Positions 61,493 through 64,000 of a stretch of 64,000 bases of DNA are shown here, one piece after another. The stretch spans positions 24,098 to 88,097 of the forward strand of contig CAXTVI010000018.1 in the NCBI GenBank assembly GCA_964247695.1, in the 5' to 3' direction. The position numbers and the translations under genes are program-made. The notes below the pieces were generated by a model. That model saw nothing but the letters and a program-made list of their open reading frames with translations, was not told the origin of the DNA and did no database searches. How positions within the stretch are numbered: the first letter of the stretch is position 1; every line of letters begins with the position of its first letter. Source of the stretch: Lichenicoccus sp964247695. GTDB lineage: Bacteria; Pseudomonadota; Alphaproteobacteria; Acetobacterales; Acetobacteraceae.

Positions 61493-63967
61493 CTAGGATC
61501 CGGATATGACCTCGACATCCGATGTCGCATGATGCAATGGGCCTGGCGTCGATTCACGCAAAGGGATAGTGGCCTGTAGCAACGCCGTAATGCCGCTGCC
61601 ATCGAGCGGTTTCGCGAAAAAATATCCCTGCCCGCGGTCACAACTCATGCTGGTCAGCAAGGTGGCTTGCTCGATGGTTTCGATGCCCTCGCCGGTCACT
61701 GAGAGATTGAGCGATTGTGCCAGGGAAAGAATTGCCTGCACGATTGCGGTATCTTCCGGGTTTCGTCCAATCCCTTTCACAAAGGACTGGTCAATCTTCA
61801 GCACGTCCAGAGGCAGGCGCTTGAGATAGGCGAGTGACGAGTAACCAGTACCAAAATCATCGACTGCCAGCTTGAGACCGAGGGCCTTCAGCTTGGCAAG
61901 CATGGTGATGGTTAGCTCAACATCACGCATGATGACCCCCTCGGTGATCTCGAGTTTCAGGCAAGACGCCTTCATTCCGGTGCGCTGCAGGATGTCCGCG
62001 ATCTCTTCATCCAGATCCGGCTGCTGGAATTGTCTCGGGGACAGATTGACGCTGAGGGTGAGTGGGGGTGTGACAGTCGACTCTGCATGCCACTGTGCCG
62101 CCTGCTTGCACGCCTCCTCCAGCACCCAGTGACCCAGCGGCACGATCATGCCGGTCTCTTCGGCTATCGTAATGAAGTCTGAGGGCGGGATCAGGCCTCG
62201 CGTCGGATGCTGCCAGCGGACCAGCGCCTCCACTTCAACCAGCTTGTTCGTATGCATTTCGACGATCGGCTGATAGTGCAGGCGCAGCTCGTTCTTCTCC
62301 AGGGCTTGGCGCAGGTCGTTCTCCAGCTCCAGTCGAGCCAGACTGTCCCTGTGCATGCTGGCATCGAAGAGCACGTGCTTTCCCTTGCCTTCCGATTTCG
62401 CGCGATACATCGCGACATCTGCATCGCGCAGGATGGCAGAGGCATCCTGGTGCGAGGCATCCCCCAAGGTCACGCCGATGCTTGCGGTGACAACGACGTC
62501 GTGAGACCCCAGCTTGAATGGGCGCCTGAACTGCCGGCTGATGTTTTCCGCGACCACCTGCGCATCGGCCTCATCGAGAAGGCAATCCAGCAGGACCACG
62601 AACTCGTCGCCGCCGAGCCGTGCCACGGTGTCCTCGGCCCTCACACACTCCGACAACCTCGCCGCGGCCTCCTTCAGCAGCTGATCGCCGACAGCGTGGC
62701 CAAGGCCGTCATTGATCAGCTTGAAATTGTCCAGGTCCAGGAACAGCAGCCCGATCGAGCGGCGGCGACGGGCTGCCCGCACAAGGCCCTGATCGAGCCG
62801 GTCATGGAACAGCAGGCGGTTGGGCAGCCCAGTGAGGGCGTCGTAGAAGGCACGCTGCGTGAGCAGCTGCTCGAACGCCTTGCGCTCCTCGATGTCACGC
62901 GCCGTGATCACGACACCCTTGACGAAGGCCTCGTGGTGCAGGTTTGTGAGGATGAGCTCCACGTAGCGCCAGGCCCCATCCTGCATGCGCAACCTCAACT
63001 CGGTCGTGCGGGTCGCCGCAGGAACACCCTGCAGCTGTAGCCAGAGGTCCTCGAGGGCCGTCTGGTCCTCCGGGTGAACGATCCCGCTGAGGCGATGACC
63101 GAGCAGGGTTTCGCCGGCGTAGCCCCAGGCGGTTTCCGCAGTCGGACTTTGATAGGAGATGAGGCCCGAGGATTGGCTGATGAGTACCACGTCGGAGGCG
63201 TTCTGCAGGAGGGCCCGGAACCGCTGCTCGTTCTGACGAACGATATCGGCCTCTCGCGAGGCCGCCTGCCTGGCACGACGTCCGGCAGAGCGCTGCAGCA
63301 GCAGAAGGGTCATCACCAGGATAAGATCGAGTACCAGAACAAGCGGTGTGCCGACGAGCACGTCGAATTGCATCGACGCCTCCCGCCGGTCGTACTTCTC
63401 TTCGAAGGCCAGGGAACCTTCAATGACGTCAGCGATGCCGGCCGACATGATCGCATAGGCAGGCTCGACCTGATTGCGGTCGATCGCGTTGGCCAGTACG
63501 CTGTCACTCTTGTCGACTGCGGCAAACAGCGCCTGGACCACAACCACGTTGTTCCGGTTGGCGCTCAGCAGGCCATCGATCATCGGGACCTCGGCATCGT
63601 GGCTCCTGGACCGCGCCGTATCGAGACCCGCGACGACATTCGAGACAGCAGCCTGATACATGGCCCGCACAGCCGCCGAAGGCTCCGCGCGATAGCGTTG
63701 CGCGAAGGTGAGTTCACTGGCGGCGTCATATTGGATCTGGGCCATGAGGACAGGCAGTTCACCCGCCCGCATGCGTCCGTCACCGGCCTGATACGCGATC
63801 ACCCCGGCGACAACCGAGAAGCCGGCCGGGGCAACCAACGCCACGAGCAGTCCCCAGCGCAGGAGGCTCCGAAGGAACGGCCGGCTACCCACATGAGAGG
63901 TCGCGGCGATGTTGGCGGGAGAACATGATCTAGTGTCTTGCAAGGGAGGCTCCGCCGGAAGGATCAC
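61493..63967 (-). CDS. membrane PAS-GGDEF-EAL cyclic-di-GMP protein
   Basis: An 824-residue inner-membrane protein. Two hydrophobic segments (about 38-60 and 205-223) flank a periplasmic helical sensor of about 145 residues. A PAS domain follows (about 245-360), then a cyclase domain with intact GGDEF at 452-456 and an RAED inhibitory site five residues before it, then a phosphodiesterase domain with EAL at 580-582, LSVNLSPRQ, DDFGTGYSS, LKIDQSFV and TGEGIE. Both domains look active; net activity cannot be predicted. It converges on rhaI. The last 33 bp of the window hold no gene. Confidence 0.92.
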   Translation of the reverse strand: MILPAEPPLQDTRSCSPANIAATSHVGSRPFLRSLLRWGLLVALVAPAGFSVVAGVIAYQAGDGRMRAGELPVLMAQIQYDAASELTFAQRYRAEPSAAVRAMYQAAVSNVVAGLDTARSRSHDAEVPMIDGLLSANRNNVVVVQALFAAVDKSDSVLANAIDRNQVEPAYAIMSAGIADVIEGSLAFEEKYDRREASMQFDVLVGTPLVLVLDLILVMTLLLLQRSAGRRARQAASREADIVRQNEQRFRALLQNASDVVLISQSSGLISYQSPTAETAWGYAGETLLGHRLSGIVHPEDQTALEDLWLQLQGVPAATRTTELRLRMQDGAWRYVELILTNLHHEAFVKGVVITARDIEERKAFEQLLTQRAFYDALTGLPNRLLFHDRLDQGLVRAARRRRSIGLLFLDLDNFKLINDGLGHAVGDQLLKEAAARLSECVRAEDTVARLGGDEFVVLLDCLLDEADAQVVAENISRQFRRPFKLGSHDVVVTASIGVTLGDASHQDASAILRDADVAMYRAKSEGKGKHVLFDASMHRDSLARLELENDLRQALEKNELRLHYQPIVEMHTNKLVEVEALVRWQHPTRGLIPPSDFITIAEETGMIVPLGHWVLEEACKQAAQWHAESTVTPPLTLSVNLSPRQFQQPDLDEEIADILQRTGMKASCLKLEITEGVIMRDVELTITMLAKLKALGLKLAVDDFGTGYSSLAYLKRLPLDVLKIDQSFVKGIGRNPEDTAIVQAILSLAQSLNLSVTGEGIETIEQATLLTSMSCDRGQGYFFAKPLDGSGITALLQATIPLRESTPGPLHHATSDVEVISGS

Positions 63968-64000
63968 GTTACCTTCCGTATTATCCCACCGCGCAATTAA

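Overview
The window is a high-GC bacterial chromosome segment with no rRNA, tRNA, insertion sequence or CRISPR array that I can see. Gene content and protein style point to an alphaproteobacterium, most likely in or near the Acetobacteraceae: a purC-purS-purQ-purL-bolA-grxD order, a TerC/YjbE protein, a YqgE/AlgH protein, an XRE/S24-type regulator typical of that group, a TIGR01459-type HAD protein beside pyrD, and a rhizobial-style rhamnose cluster. The assignment is by inference; I could not run a search. Almost every gene has a long open frame on the opposite strand, which is expected at this GC content; I treated those as shadows.

Left third (1-30 kb): mostly housekeeping genes. In order: a truncated kdsB, a three-domain membrane cytochrome c, a HisN-like phosphatase, serA, a YifB/ComM ATPase, a DUF3072 protein, a FecR/DUF6600 envelope protein, an iron alcohol dehydrogenase, a lactate permease, an XRE regulator-sulfurtransferase-MetC-like operon, an AI-2E transporter with an EEP-family hydrolase, a cardiolipin synthase, yraN, a small secreted protein, a TetR regulator, the purine operon (with an inserted Rap1a-like secreted protein) running into bolA and grxD, an NRDE protein, a TerC-family protein, gamma-glutamyltransferase, methionine aminopeptidase and a D,D-carboxypeptidase.

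Middle (30-47 kb): clpS and clpA with a clear terminator between them, an ohr-SDR-PPK2 operon, yqgE, pyrD with its HAD partner, a two-gene regulator unit whose S24 domain has lost its catalytic serine, an MFS transporter, a prolyl-oligopeptidase/glutathionyl-hydroquinone reductase/aldo-keto reductase operon, a membrane-tethered Mrr-like protein, an AT-hook/coiled-coil protein and a small glycine-rich secreted protein.

Right third (47-64 kb): cyclic-di-GMP genes bracket a complete L-rhamnose catabolic locus. A decayed EAL phosphodiesterase gene and an intact PAS-PAS-GGDEF cyclase share a duplicated upstream motif. Next comes the rhamnose locus in the order known from rhizobia: rhaR-S-T-P-Q-U-K on the minus strand, ending in an overlapping sulfotransferase-like gene, and divergent rhaD-rhaI on the plus strand. 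It encodes uptake (RhaSTPQ), anomer conversion (RhaU), isomerisation (RhaI), phosphorylation (RhaK) and a fused aldolase/dehydrogenase (RhaD) giving DHAP and, by inference, lactate. An intact membrane PAS-GGDEF-EAL protein closes the window.

Most unusual points: the sulfotransferase co-transcribed with rhamnose catabolism; the membrane-anchored Mrr-like domain with His in place of the catalytic Lys; the 57-bp-spaced motif duplicated in front of the GGDEF gene and the EAL pseudogene; the Rap1a-like gene inside the purine operon; and the recent 288-bp internal duplication in the cytochrome gene.
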